The notes beneath the pieces were generated by a model. That model was given only the letters and a program-made list of their open reading frames with translations. It ran no database searches and was not told the origin of the DNA. DNA of 25,135 bases, taken from the NCBI GenBank assembly GCA_947629895.1, contig CANRFP010000009.1:1-25135 (forward strand), read 5' to 3'. Positions 10,901 through 18,769 of the stretch are shown piece after piece. Position 1 is the first letter of the stretch. Every line of letters starts with the position of its first letter. A program made the translations under genes and the position numbers. The stretch is from an uncultured Clostridia bacterium. GTDB taxonomy: Bacteria > Bacillota_A > Clostridia > Christensenellales > UBA1242.

Positions 10901-13900
10901 GCCTGCTGTGGTGCTTGAAAAATACACACTTTTCCTTTGCGTGTTGGCATATCCATCCGCGCCCACAACCGCACCAACATAGTCAGTTCCTCTTAAAAAT
11001 GTTCTGATTGTGTTGTTTGAAATGAAAATATCTTCTCTCTCACTTGTTGTTGCCGCAATTCCGGCAATTCCGCCAACGCCACCATTCTTTATATTTTCTG
11101 TGGTTGTATCATTGCTTGGAGCGCGAGAAATATTCCTTGCATCAATCGTTCCGCCAACAAGCAAATTGTCAAATCTGAAAGAAGGTTGGTCATTTTCATC
11201 AATCCCTTCCTCCTTTGGAAGCAACAAGCCCGTTTGAACATAACTCATAACGCCCGCAATGCCACCAGCATAAACATCCCCACCAACATATCCATTGCCT
11301 TGTCCAGAAACATTTATAAGTGTGTATGCAGCATATTTCCCATAGCCAAAAAGGATTACACCGTCATCCTTAACAGAATATATGTTTGAATTTGTTGCGC
11401 CAACAACTCCTCCCGCATAAACATTTCCATTTTCGGTTGTTATGTTCACATAATCCTTGAAGAAAGCAATTGTTTTTGGTGTTTGCCCCGAAAAATCTTC
11501 GGCATCACGGAGTGGCAAATAATATTTTGTGTTGTTTATGGTTATTATTTTAAACTTAATATTGTTTCCAGCCACGTCAACAACATAGCCATTTTCGTCA
11601 ACATAATATTTATACTCAATTTCATTTACAGTTTCATTAAAATATTTTTTCTCGTCCTCTTCCTTTAATTCTCCACTATATTTTCTATAATAATTCTCAA
11701 CATTATATTTTGAAAAATCTTGAACAATTTCGCCGCCAATTAGGTTGTTTGATTTTGTTGAAGAATAACTAACCCCCGCAACAACACCAAAGTAAACAGA
11801 GCCATTTCCTCCAACAATGCTTGAAGGATTGGAAAATTTATCAATAGTAACGCCAACGTTCACAAGATTTCCTTGATTTATCGCTGTAAGCAGTCCAATA
11901 TAAGATGTTTGGCTTGCAGTCAAATTGTCAAATCTGCCAGAAAATGCCACATTCTCAATAGAAGGCAAAATATATAACACTTTCACATCTCCAACAGTGT
12001 CTGTCTCGCCATCTCGTGCATTTATCTTTGCAAAAAGCCCGGCATAAAGTTTTCCGCCAATTTCTTTGCTGAAATGCCTGTTGCCAATTATGATGTCTGT
12101 GATTGCCGCATCGGAAGTTGAGCCAACTATTGTTCCGCTGAAACCAACAATTTCGTCTCCAATTATGCCAATTGGTGTGGCAATATTAACTGCCCCCATG
12201 CTTATTGTTTCTCTCAATTCATAGTGGCTTTTAAGAGTTGTTTCATTTTTTCCAATATCAATAACATCTTGTGCCGACCTTAAAAGATATGGATTCAACC
12301 TTGATCCATTTCTATAATGAATGTTAAAGCAAACAGGATTTTGTGACGAAGAAAGTGAAGTGTAAGATGTTCCCCACTCGGCTGGATAGATGTAAAGTTT
12401 TCCACTCAAATCATCATTTATGCCAATTATTTCGTCTTGGTGGCTTTTGAAGAAGTTTTCAACAGAAAGTAAAATTGTGTAAACTCCATTATTCTTTTGG
12501 CTGCTGTCAATGGTCCATGAGAGCATGGAGCTGCTGTATTCGTTATACACCGTTGGGATAAATTCCACTCGAATGGAGTTGTTTGTTGCATAGATTGGAG
12601 TTGTTAAAACACCCACAGATTGAGAAAGGTGTTCATTTGTGAAGTCAATATTTTCCGTTCCGGAAGCACGAGAAATGCTTCTAACCTTAATATACTCCTG
12701 AGGAATGATGGTTGCATCATATCTTTTTGTGGAGTTTGGCTGCCTCAAATAAGCGCTAATAACAAATGGAGGTGGAGTGAATTGTGTTCCCTCATTGAAG
12801 TTTGGAGAATATTTAAATTCCAAAGTTTCCGGATTGAAAGATGCCCCGTTTAAAAGAAATTCGTTTGTAAATTCATTTTGTCTTGCAAATTCAACTGTGT
12901 ATTCAACGGTTCCATTCTCTTCTTGAACAGTGTAGTTTTCTCTTTCAGGCAAATAGAACATAAGTCCGTTTGTAACATTAAAAATAACATCTCTGGTTAT
13001 ATGGGTGCCATTTTTTATTTGTGTAATTCTCATTTGAAAACTCAATTGTTCAAAAGAGCCGTCAGCTTGTGTTAAGGTGAAATATAAATATTCTTGACGA
13101 TATTCCTCTTTAACATATTCAAGTTTAATAACGCTTTCACTGCCCGTTTTATCACTGTAGTAGAACAATCCATCTTCGGCTTCCTGTCCCTCAAAGGAGT
13201 TGAAAATGGTTGATATAGAATCCCCATCCAAAGTGTATCTATAAAAATTGTAAGAGTTGCTGTTATATGCATAAGGTGTCAATGTCACAGACGAAACAGT
13301 GCCCGTTCCATAATAAACAATGTTTTCTAAGGCATAATTGTCCCCATTTTTAAGATAGAACTCAGAGATAAGCGAATATGAACTTACATTCACAGTAAAT
13401 TCAATCACTTTTCTAATTGCCATAAATTTGTATTGCGTGTCTAGGGTTTGCCCTTCAATTTGAAATTTAAGTGTTGCCAAGCCATTTGATTTGGTGGTGA
13501 GAACAAAAGTCCAATCCGTCCTGTTTGTGGAAACCCCAACAACATTGGTTGGGCTTGGTGCAACAATGGATGTGTAATTTCCTTTAAACGTGAAGGATGC
13601 CGTGCTTCCAAAATAAACCTCGTCTTTTGTTGAAGCATTCAAAATTTCCATGTCCACCACATCTTGAATATGTGAATTTTCGTCACTTGATGAAAATTCC
13701 GCTTTTGTAACCGAGCTGTTTCCCGTGCTTGTAAATTGGAATGCAGTGGTTTCTTCTTTTAAAAAGTATGAACAATGGAAAATCAAACCTTTAAACGCCG
13801 TTCCGTTGTCAAGATAAAAATCATAAACCCCCGTGCCAAGCCTCAAAGGCGTTATTTGCAAATTTAGCCAATATTCCACTTGCCCTTCTTCATGCTTTGC

Positions 13901-15796
13901 AGCGGAATTTTTAGTTTTTATTGTTGTGAAATTTAATACGTTTGTGCCATTTTTAAATTCAACTCTAACATCTTTAAAATCAGCATTTGCAAACAAAACT
14001 GAGCTGAAATCAACATTTCTTTCTTCAAAATCAACATACAATTCTCTGTTTTGATAGCCGTCAATTTTAATTTCGCTTGCACCCGAAACAACTTGCACTG
14101 TGAAAGTGTTAACAATTTCAGACACAACTTCGCCCGCCTGATAAATTATTCCATTTTGCCCGCCCTTGCTTACAGCGTGAATGGTGAAATTCAAATCGCC
14201 CTCAGCAGTTAAACTTTTGGCTCTTACTTTAAACTCGCCTTCCCAATTTGAAAGCAAATTGTTTGGACTATTATATATTCCTAAACTTGTGCCACCAATT
14301 GCAGCATCCAAGTCGTCATCAACTTCAAACCAAAGCCCGTCAACATTTGGCATTGTGCCAAAGTTTGAAATAACATCAATCGAAAAGTAAACATATCCAT
14401 TTGGATAAATTTTGTCATCATAAACATTATAAACTTGCAAAACGGCGTCACTTTGCCCATTGATGCGAATTTCCTCTGGTGCAATCATAATTTTAACCTT
14501 AAAGTTTTGTTTGGTGTTCACACTGTCATCGCCAAAAACTTGTTTTGCAACTTCATAAAAAATATTCAGCCCAACATTCACTTCGTTTTGTTTTTGTGAA
14601 CTTTGCGAAATTTTCCAATAAGAAACCACAATTCCGTCTTCGTTTGGCTCATCGCCGATTGCTGGCGTTGGATAAAATCTGTCAAAGTCCACCAAATTGC
14701 TTGTTTGAATTTTGTTTATTGTGATTGGTGTGTCAACAGAAATGCCAGCCATCTCCACTTTCACAATATAGTCTGTCATCATAAGATTATTAGGAACAAT
14801 CAAAATTTCTTTTTCGTCTGATGTTATCTCTTGAAAATCAAGTGTATCAATGGTTTGAGAACTTGTTTTCATGTCAATATATGCGCCATAAAACTTAACA
14901 TCCAAACTTGGCAAAATATTCACAGAAACAATTTCGGCTATAACATCAGCATCATCTAAAGATGGCTCATAAATTGCCAAAACTTTAAACTTGCTTTGCT
15001 TAACAAACAGTTGGTCAGTAATTGAAATTGTTATGTTTTCTGTTCCGTTAAGTGAGAACAACAATTTTTGTTCGCCATCAACATCATTAAGTTCCGCCCT
15101 GTCAAATGCAGTTAAATTAACATTCACATCATTTCGTGAAGTGCTTATATTGTTTGTGAGAGTTGCCGTTCCTTGTTTTCTTTCTTCGTCAACACTAAAA
15201 TTTTTCACATAAGGCAAGCCATCAATGTCATCAAAGGCGCTTTCCTTTTCAATTAAATAAAACAACGTGTCTTTTTCTGTTGTGTTGCTGTCGAAATTGA
15301 AAATGCTTGAATCTGGCACAAAAGCAGTGCCCTTTTTCCCTTCTTCACCCTGTTGTCCGCCAGAAACATAAAGCGTTTCCCCACCATAAGTCATGGCTGT
15401 GGAATACTGCTTAACATTAACATTCACAACGCTCTCTTTTGCGCCTTCCAAAGTTTTCACAACAAGTTGAGAAGTTCCACCGCTTACAGCAGTCACTGTA
15501 ACACGGATTTTTGTGTCAGAAATTGTTTGATAGGTTGCGCTAAACACATTTTGTTGCCCGCGCTCTTGAATTTGAATTTTGTTGCTGAAGCCTTTTTGAT
15601 AGCCATTTATGGTAAATTCCACATCTTTTGAACCTTTAGCATCGTCACCAACAACAAGATTTATCCCTTCTGGGCAATCATTGGTTAAGTAAATTTTGCT
15701 GTAATCCACACCGCAGCCAGCAATAAAGAAACCTGCAAACAACATTGCAAATACGCCAACAAGTGCTATAAGTGTGTTTCTTACAACTTTTGCCAT
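5000..15796 (-). CDS. giant surface lipoprotein with GLUG-like beta-helix repeat blocks
   Basis: A 3598-residue secreted protein, 43% of the window. The N-terminus is a lipoprotein signal peptide: basic MAKVVR, a hydrophobic core, and lipobox IAGC with the lipidated cysteine at C28, so it should be anchored outside the cell membrane. No C-terminal membrane segment or LPXTG signal is visible. The first part (to about residue 1160) is beta-rich with Ig-like stretches such as SQLVVKTLEGAKESVVNV. Three modules then start with a 'NPYLLRSAQDVIDI'-type segment, at about residues 1165, 2597 and 3047. Each is followed by Gly-rich GLUG-like repeats (GGIAGVMS, VGGFAGLVEG, IGGFAGQIAG, VGGVVGLIS), which are known to fold as beta-helices. 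The region between blocks 1 and 2 (about 1700-2590) is again beta-rich. GLUG-type repeats are known from bacterial surface proteins, often adhesin-like; adhesion is inferred here. Its SD AAGGAG overlaps the stop codon of the VirB4 gene, implying translational coupling. The frame is intact. Confidence 0.93.
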   Translation of the reverse strand: MAKVVRNTLIALVGVFAMLFAGFFIAGCGVDYSKIYLTNDCPEGINLVVGDDAKGSKDVEFTINGYQKGFSNKIQIQERGQQNVFSATYQTISDTKIRVTVTAVSGGTSQLVVKTLEGAKESVVNVNVKQYSTAMTYGGETLYVSGGQQGEEGKKGTAFVPDSSIFNFDSNTTEKDTLFYLIEKESAFDDIDGLPYVKNFSVDEERKQGTATLTNNISTSRNDVNVNLTAFDRAELNDVDGEQKLLFSLNGTENITISITDQLFVKQSKFKVLAIYEPSLDDADVIAEIVSVNILPSLDVKFYGAYIDMKTSSQTIDTLDFQEITSDEKEILIVPNNLMMTDYIVKVEMAGISVDTPITINKIQTSNLVDFDRFYPTPAIGDEPNEDGIVVSYWKISQSSQKQNEVNVGLNIFYEVAKQVFGDDSVNTKQNFKVKIMIAPEEIRINGQSDAVLQVYNVYDDKIYPNGYVYFSIDVISNFGTMPNVDGLWFEVDDDLDAAIGGTSLGIYNSPNNLLSNWEGEFKVRAKSLTAEGDLNFTIHAVSKGGQNGIIYQAGEVVSEIVNTFTVQVVSGASEIKIDGYQNRELYVDFEERNVDFSSVLFANADFKDVRVEFKNGTNVLNFTTIKTKNSAAKHEEGQVEYWLNLQITPLRLGTGVYDFYLDNGTAFKGLIFHCSYFLKEETTAFQFTSTGNSSVTKAEFSSSDENSHIQDVVDMEILNASTKDEVYFGSTASFTFKGNYTSIVAPSPTNVVGVSTNRTDWTFVLTTKSNGLATLKFQIEGQTLDTQYKFMAIRKVIEFTVNVSSYSLISEFYLKNGDNYALENIVYYGTGTVSSVTLTPYAYNSNSYNFYRYTLDGDSISTIFNSFEGQEAEDGLFYYSDKTGSESVIKLEYVKEEYRQEYLYFTLTQADGSFEQLSFQMRITQIKNGTHITRDVIFNVTNGLMFYLPERENYTVQEENGTVEYTVEFARQNEFTNEFLLNGASFNPETLEFKYSPNFNEGTQFTPPPFVISAYLRQPNSTKRYDATIIPQEYIKVRSISRASGTENIDFTNEHLSQSVGVLTTPIYATNNSIRVEFIPTVYNEYSSSMLSWTIDSSQKNNGVYTILLSVENFFKSHQDEIIGINDDLSGKLYIYPAEWGTSYTSLSSSQNPVCFNIHYRNGSRLNPYLLRSAQDVIDIGKNETTLKSHYELRETISMGAVNIATPIGIIGDEIVGFSGTIVGSTSDAAITDIIIGNRHFSKEIGGKLYAGLFAKINARDGETDTVGDVKVLYILPSIENVAFSGRFDNLTASQTSYIGLLTAINQGNLVNVGVTIDKFSNPSSIVGGNGSVYFGVVAGVSYSSTKSNNLIGGEIVQDFSKYNVENYYRKYSGELKEEDEKKYFNETVNEIEYKYYVDENGYVVDVAGNNIKFKIITINNTKYYLPLRDAEDFSGQTPKTIAFFKDYVNITTENGNVYAGGVVGATNSNIYSVKDDGVILFGYGKYAAYTLINVSGQGNGYVGGDVYAGGIAGVMSYVQTGLLLPKEEGIDENDQPSFRFDNLLVGGTIDARNISRAPSNDTTTENIKNGGVGGIAGIAATTSEREDIFISNNTIRTFLRGTDYVGAVVGADGYANTQRKSVYFSSTTAGSTEDAADANTIEAIDAGAGVFESSMIIRQTSKNLEEALESAESEEDKLILAGIIGNAYINGRAYRVFVFKTGSYLSRELRKIDKEGGNTNLDVHDMQTGFYYGDILIVNKYNGDYFYSASYTFAQKTVELTIGNDSPFKMNGGSDNNVEVYFMYYFSVQKALEESDSNKFSFAQDEINDLNYFSTNSNFHPLKPAGDGGEVEVDTDITISTASSILNIDANANITVKNTGLAKITVSSILNVVKAKTIYIFVVNYFNKNIQSSLFFAENSLNSENLNGDSTYTLRGNKNSKLYLVPNYSYNESDKFNISDDGILNYKSKNYVLNPNTDLTVSVSPKDGGTFSKSQVDGQTVVFYKVKTPSANAVDTYSLKPILQIEIDGVRYYFELDGSALNNLKLTYRESAQRIYTGSTMHRIVTNQTFEDTVSVDSTNKDERIYYRVTKVVEKGQQTPIQKRLSESNNNFDDYLSYLNDDANDLFDFTFTKDENSINVYSFVCGVNKNSQAYKNRYSEPIYGEYILEFRSSTFDDNGRAVWCTTRIFLDEAELKFIGINNYSSINDVSTTAEVVVPSQRGLLEITLDPVEAVFDTFTISNNEANYNEGATEISLSFAYETVDENKSVTYQPVPNFGIYKNGALTFTYKQMINFLNSLSTAGEECYRGKIYISYIMPASNVMDKVPVGFDVSVTYGEDKDTITEERMYYTKLGSYARLEFASKDAIDNVYYVARGLEYNLVLNSFGFEENQITITSSNQNVAKIVNNNGALRLQITPNSIVYPQGYPGLYVTITTTAYKIVDNVRINSEHEMELCVMDFVMNYNYSEGVNEDLIVGMVDGVISTTIGNPYRLELSIANFIEYDTANTSVAQSVNNFVTQMTNHVVWTAHEVGLPDVYLGQLTEIYRSNYFLADGLTITPLRVYNHELGAYHFSVLGYYIMESGGYIYSPTPIASERFYTEFSFDVNEQSTEESPLPIEKIEEFMNMAAGQWYILLKDITLTNDEQANKENIEQFSPITAQIAGFDGNGHEIFMGGEYNMETLAEIGLFANVREDCVIKNVTISLTSNVTIYVALDTYNVGLVTAFNEGIITNANIKSNGKSLSVIYRGEGTAAGSYVSSVAANNSGMITNSRSDLDIFANVNLTGFVGINSGKIASSYYRGGSLENYSTGTSELTAGFVIENTGEIYTSYVSGDFDPSTTYYSGKENALKANNNIAGFVYDNSGTVTDCYTNINMEGNGSYVAGFTLTNSGEIDRCISWSVLINRNDSGYGFAGMNDLADGDDEGGSITNCYFLQDEGVNENIGNLENDPNAIIKPLKLKEFELEGEDDDFATLFEKYNYQTRKGVNAVWFYNDETNASSPEFGEAKFNTKRLELVAANLIAFSQRNLESVETVVDPETNAENVVYNYVYDSSVCEPLGEIHNPITISSPSDFENYVLRQNNSVNVNKAYYRFISDIQYDDEADNSKLSQTRFLGYLEGNFMEIDGIKLVSSNQQNFAGMFAEIGSSSDAGSIGVVMNLTINPEEVNFANASVVGTLAGRLVGGKVYNVNVVPEGDVVIQGMNIVGGIIGLATGEYDVSTISSSAYVRAKNLRTQDFQSTSSNYSAYSYAGTIIGVASGRGKVDFSSLSTEIRVSAARPGLMFGLVDNGVTVSDMDVTIFEETKVVSYNDYAGLFVGQTRGNISRVSIYGSDQTNNNPFEVNNTSYLPKTVGGFAGLVEGGNLNNIYVSQSIIASTASTKPSDEGGRGIKYIGGFAGQIAGNAVISNIVVDNISITGTEFVGGVVGLISLSRAGSVSFSNLDVSANLTVKGLAVSQAGVGGLAGEVAEQSNIVLSATNKEADAIVNNKFVIEGSIQLLIYQGENTSYYIGAILGKNDKSNNHVISNTDSIISGASSFKDVESFLDGVDWTETLKTNKSGDLVTLDHTSTSTTKTVNKNIYNANDSTYATNLDFTLNESGLDVYLSVFGIAAEFKS

Positions 15797-15807
15797 ACTT
15801 CTCCTTA
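15797..15807 (-). promoter_or_regulatory. SD of the giant lipoprotein gene overlapping the virB4 stop codon
   Basis: The SD AAGGAG (15801-15806) shares two bases with the TAA stop of the VirB4 gene (15805-15807) and lies 4 nt from the lipoprotein ATG. A ribosome finishing VirB4 therefore ends on the next gene's SD, the usual sign of one transcript with coupled translation. No promoter was seen between the two genes. Confidence 0.85.
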
Positions 15808-18501
15808 GTTGAATAATTGTTTCACATAATCAAGTGCGGTGATTTGCACCGTTGTTCTTGAGGTTGGCCCCGTGATTAAGAATGCTTGACCAACGCCGGC
15901 AGTAACGATTGAGTTCTGCTCCTCCTCATTGATACCTCCCGACTTTTCATAAAGCTGAACAAGGTCATTGATATCACTTGGAGAAAGCGAGAAAATAAGT
16001 GAATATTGACAGGCGTTAATAACCGCAGTTGACTGTCTCTTAATTTCATCCGAGCCAACAAAGTCGGAAATATTTTGCGTGATGACAATTTGCATACCGC
16101 CATATTTTCTGATACGTTTTGCCATTTGCGCCATGAAGTCCAAAGCGATTGGATATTTTGGATTGATGAAGATGTGCGCCTCATCCACCGCAATAATAAT
16201 TTTTCTGTTTTTACGATATTTTCTGTTGAAGTCTTTATTATTAATGATTTCGTTGTTCAAATATCTAAACACCAAAAGCATCTGTGCATTTGTGACTTGT
16301 GCGTTGTTTCCGGCAACCAAAGATTGAAAGTTGAAAGTAACAAAGTTTTCATTTGTTTCAATGGAAGTTGGCCCGTTCCAAAGCGAGCTGTTACGCCCAC
16401 CCGTTGCAAACTTTTTGATGTAGGTTTCAACCGTCATAAGGTTTCTTAAAGTGAAGTCATCTTTTGCAGTTTTAATTCTTTCCAAAATAAGATTGTAAAG
16501 GTCGTCAAAAGTTGGATAGTCCTCAGGCTTCAACTTTGCCAATTTTGTTCTATAATCAATGTTATGCTTTTTATACATATCAATTATAAGCGAGTTTAAA
16601 ACTTCAAATGCATCCGCGTTGATGCCTTCCAAAATAACTCTGAAAAACTGCTCCAAGAACTGTAAGTGTTGCGAGAAACTGTCGTCTGCAACCTCAACTT
16701 TTGGCTCTTTTTCAATCAAACGCCCAAAATCATCATACTCTTCTTCCTCTTCCTCCTCATCGTCCTCAGATGCTTCCAAAGATGAAATAACGTGGAATGG
16801 ATTGATTATTCCGTGAGTTGATGAGCCAACATCAATAAACTTTCCTCCCAAATTTTTGGTTAGGTCTTGATATTCATTTTCTGGGTCAAGAATAAAAATC
16901 TTACAGTTGTCGGCCGCAAAGTTTGTAAGCAGAGTTTTTGTTGCATAACTCTTACCAGAACCAGATTTTCCAATAACCATCATGTTGGAGTTAACTCTTT
17001 CGCGGTCACGCTTAAAGAAGTCAACAAACACAGGATATTCGTTGTCGCCGATGTAAATTCCATTTGGGTCTTGCAAGGAGTTGGATATAAATGGGAAAGT
17101 TGCCGCAAGTGTTGAAGTTGGAATGCCACGCAAACTGTTTTTCACGCTGTCTCTTTTTGAAATGTTTGAAGAAATAAATCCATCAATTTGTCTTGAAAAA
17201 AGTTCGGAAAATTTAAACCCTTGCTGCTTCAACATGGCGCGCACATCTTTCTTGGATGCATCTTCGGCAACAAGAAAAGTGTTCACATTATAAAGTTGTT
17301 GGTTGTTATTTTTCAAGTTCGCCAAAAGCTCTTTCAAAGTGTCAACGTGAGTTTGAAGTTCAATTTGCGTTGAGCTTCTTCCCGCTTTATAAAGTTTTGT
17401 TTCCATTTCCATGATGGCCTTATCAATTTGCTTTTCAGAGTCCAATTTAGGAATTGGATTAAATTTCATATGCACTCTTGTTCTGTCCAAAAGGAAAAAT
17501 TGTGCACCCCATGCGTTTCCAACTTGCAAAGGATAGTCCACCAAATTGAAGCATCGATAACATGTGTCGTCAACAAAGAAACGCCCAATATTAAAGCGAA
17601 TTTTGTCTGGCAAAGCCCAATTAAGATGTTCTGTGATTGGCAAAACGTCCAAATCTCTTTCATCAAAATCCTTTCCAAGTGTGGATTTTAGGAAAACCAT
17701 AAGGTCATTGCCTGTTACAAGTTGTGCGTTGATTGGGTTGAGGGAAGATGCCATTGCGGAAATCATGCCGCGTGTGGTGTTCTCCAAAATTTCCATATCT
17801 TTGTCATAAACAACAACATAAAAGTGGTCTTTATAAACTTTTGTTTGTCTGTTCATGAACTCATACAAAGAAACCCTTTCTTCAAAAATTGGGGAGCGCG
17901 CATCAATTTCATCTTGTGTGATTTGCCCGTCATATTGCATGTCATAAAGCACGTCATATTTTGCATTTTCATTGTGTATGTATCTGTCCAAAATCATTGG
18001 CTTTGAAATTTTGATAATTGAACAAGTTTGGTCAATGTTCAATCTTCTCAAAGCATTGGCAAAACTTTCAATAACGTTGTCTTGATAATATTCCGTTAAA
18101 AGTGTGAAAAACATTGGTTGAATTTCAATAACCTGTGCATAGTAAATTCCAAAGTTGATGAATCTGTCTTGATAAACCCCTTCAAAAGGAATCATCTCTT
18201 TTATTGCAGCTTTTGAATTTTCATCGTCCCCCTTGCCCTTAACAAACTTTTTCTTTTGGGCGGAATATCTCAAAAGGAAAACAAGCGTGTTGTAAAATCT
18301 CACATCATCTGCAAGTTTAAAAAACATTGAAACGGCAATGATGCACCACGCAATGCCAATCCAAATATGTAATTCAAAATTTGCCAAAAACAAAAGAATT
18401 GCAATCGCAGCGAAAATGAAACCTAAGATAAGGTCAAGCCCTGTGACGCCTCTAACAAACTCTGCTCTAACTTTGGTTCTTCGGGGAATAACTCTAACCA
18501 T
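15805..18501 (-). CDS. VirB4/TraC-type secretion ATPase with N-terminal PrgI-like membrane segment
   Basis: An 898-residue ATPase of the VirB4 family, which powers type IV secretion and conjugation machines at the inner membrane. The N-terminus (VIPRRTKVRAEFVRGVTGLDL) resembles the PrgI family. It has two predicted membrane helices, about residues 22-40 and 45-62, followed by a basic stretch; PrgI is normally a separate small gene just before virB4, so this looks like a fusion. The middle region corresponds to the VirB4 N-terminal domain. Walker A is GKSGSGKS, 511-518, with K517. Walker B is IIIAVDEAH with D773 and E774. A later QIVITQNISDF segment matches the family's glutamine-containing motif. 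An acidic run (about 577-590) lies between the Walker motifs. The start ATG is preceded by GAGAGG. All catalytic residues are present, so the enzyme is probably active. No VirD4, VirB6, relaxase or other conjugation gene is in the window. Confidence 0.93.
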   Translation of the reverse strand: MVRVIPRRTKVRAEFVRGVTGLDLILGFIFAAIAILLFLANFELHIWIGIAWCIIAVSMFFKLADDVRFYNTLVFLLRYSAQKKKFVKGKGDDENSKAAIKEMIPFEGVYQDRFINFGIYYAQVIEIQPMFFTLLTEYYQDNVIESFANALRRLNIDQTCSIIKISKPMILDRYIHNENAKYDVLYDMQYDGQITQDEIDARSPIFEERVSLYEFMNRQTKVYKDHFYVVVYDKDMEILENTTRGMISAMASSLNPINAQLVTGNDLMVFLKSTLGKDFDERDLDVLPITEHLNWALPDKIRFNIGRFFVDDTCYRCFNLVDYPLQVGNAWGAQFFLLDRTRVHMKFNPIPKLDSEKQIDKAIMEMETKLYKAGRSSTQIELQTHVDTLKELLANLKNNNQQLYNVNTFLVAEDASKKDVRAMLKQQGFKFSELFSRQIDGFISSNISKRDSVKNSLRGIPTSTLAATFPFISNSLQDPNGIYIGDNEYPVFVDFFKRDRERVNSNMMVIGKSGSGKSYATKTLLTNFAADNCKIFILDPENEYQDLTKNLGGKFIDVGSSTHGIINPFHVISSLEASEDDEEEEEEEYDDFGRLIEKEPKVEVADDSFSQHLQFLEQFFRVILEGINADAFEVLNSLIIDMYKKHNIDYRTKLAKLKPEDYPTFDDLYNLILERIKTAKDDFTLRNLMTVETYIKKFATGGRNSSLWNGPTSIETNENFVTFNFQSLVAGNNAQVTNAQMLLVFRYLNNEIINNKDFNRKYRKNRKIIIAVDEAHIFINPKYPIALDFMAQMAKRIRKYGGMQIVITQNISDFVGSDEIKRQSTAVINACQYSLIFSLSPSDINDLVQLYEKSGGINEEEQNSIVTAGVGQAFLITGPTSRTTVQITALDYVKQLFN

Positions 18502-18518
18502 AACAACCTCTCGTGATT

Positions 18519-18548
18519 ATGATACTACAAACCGCAGCAAAAATACAA
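18519..18548 (-). promoter_or_regulatory. candidate promoter for virB4 and the giant lipoprotein
   Basis: TTGTAT (18543-18548) and TATCAT (18519-18524) are separated by 18 bp. The predicted start leaves a leader of only about 10 nt before the VirB4 ATG. In DNA this AT-rich such matches are frequent, so this is weak. The phased tracts would lie roughly 120-230 bp upstream of it. Confidence 0.3.
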
Positions 18549-18668
18549 ATAAATTCGACAAAAAACCAAAATAAATATTTTAATAATATATATTTACAAA
18601 TTTATTCGAAACGACTAAAACTCACAAAAACAAAGAGAGAAAATATTTTTTCGATTTATTTTTCAATA

Positions 18669-18764
18669 TTTTTTTAAAAAAAGTTAAAAAAATAATAAAA
18701 AAATGCAAAAAAAGTAATAAAAAACACATTTTTTTGCAATTTTTTGCTATTTTTTAACAATTTT
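18669..18764. repeat. array of helically phased A/T tracts (predicted curved DNA)
   Basis: Runs of A centred near 18679, 18689, 18700, 18710 and 18721 are followed by runs of T centred near 18732, 18742, 18752 and 18762. Most are 6-7 bases long. Spacing is 10-11 bp throughout, matching one helical turn, and the tract polarity flips once near 18725. A T7 run at 18669-18675 precedes the first A7. A-tracts phased with the helix are established causes of intrinsic bending. Confidence 0.75.
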
Positions 18765-18769
18765 CGATT

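Larger units (their letters stand above)
18502..18769. other. 268-bp AT-rich spacer with phased A/T tracts, upstream of virB4
   Basis: No gene was found here. The right part (18669-18764) carries A/T tracts repeating every 10-11 bp, the pattern known to produce static DNA curvature. The left part holds a weak promoter candidate for virB4 at 18519-18548. No GC-containing hairpin with a T run was found for the PRC-barrel gene that ends at 18770, so transcription may continue into virB4. Confidence 0.7.

Noticed and set aside
5000..15796. Many opposite-strand open frames inside the giant lipoprotein gene
   Set aside because: They overlap an intact coding frame with clear domain signals, lack SD sites and encode low-complexity or cysteine-rich nonsense.
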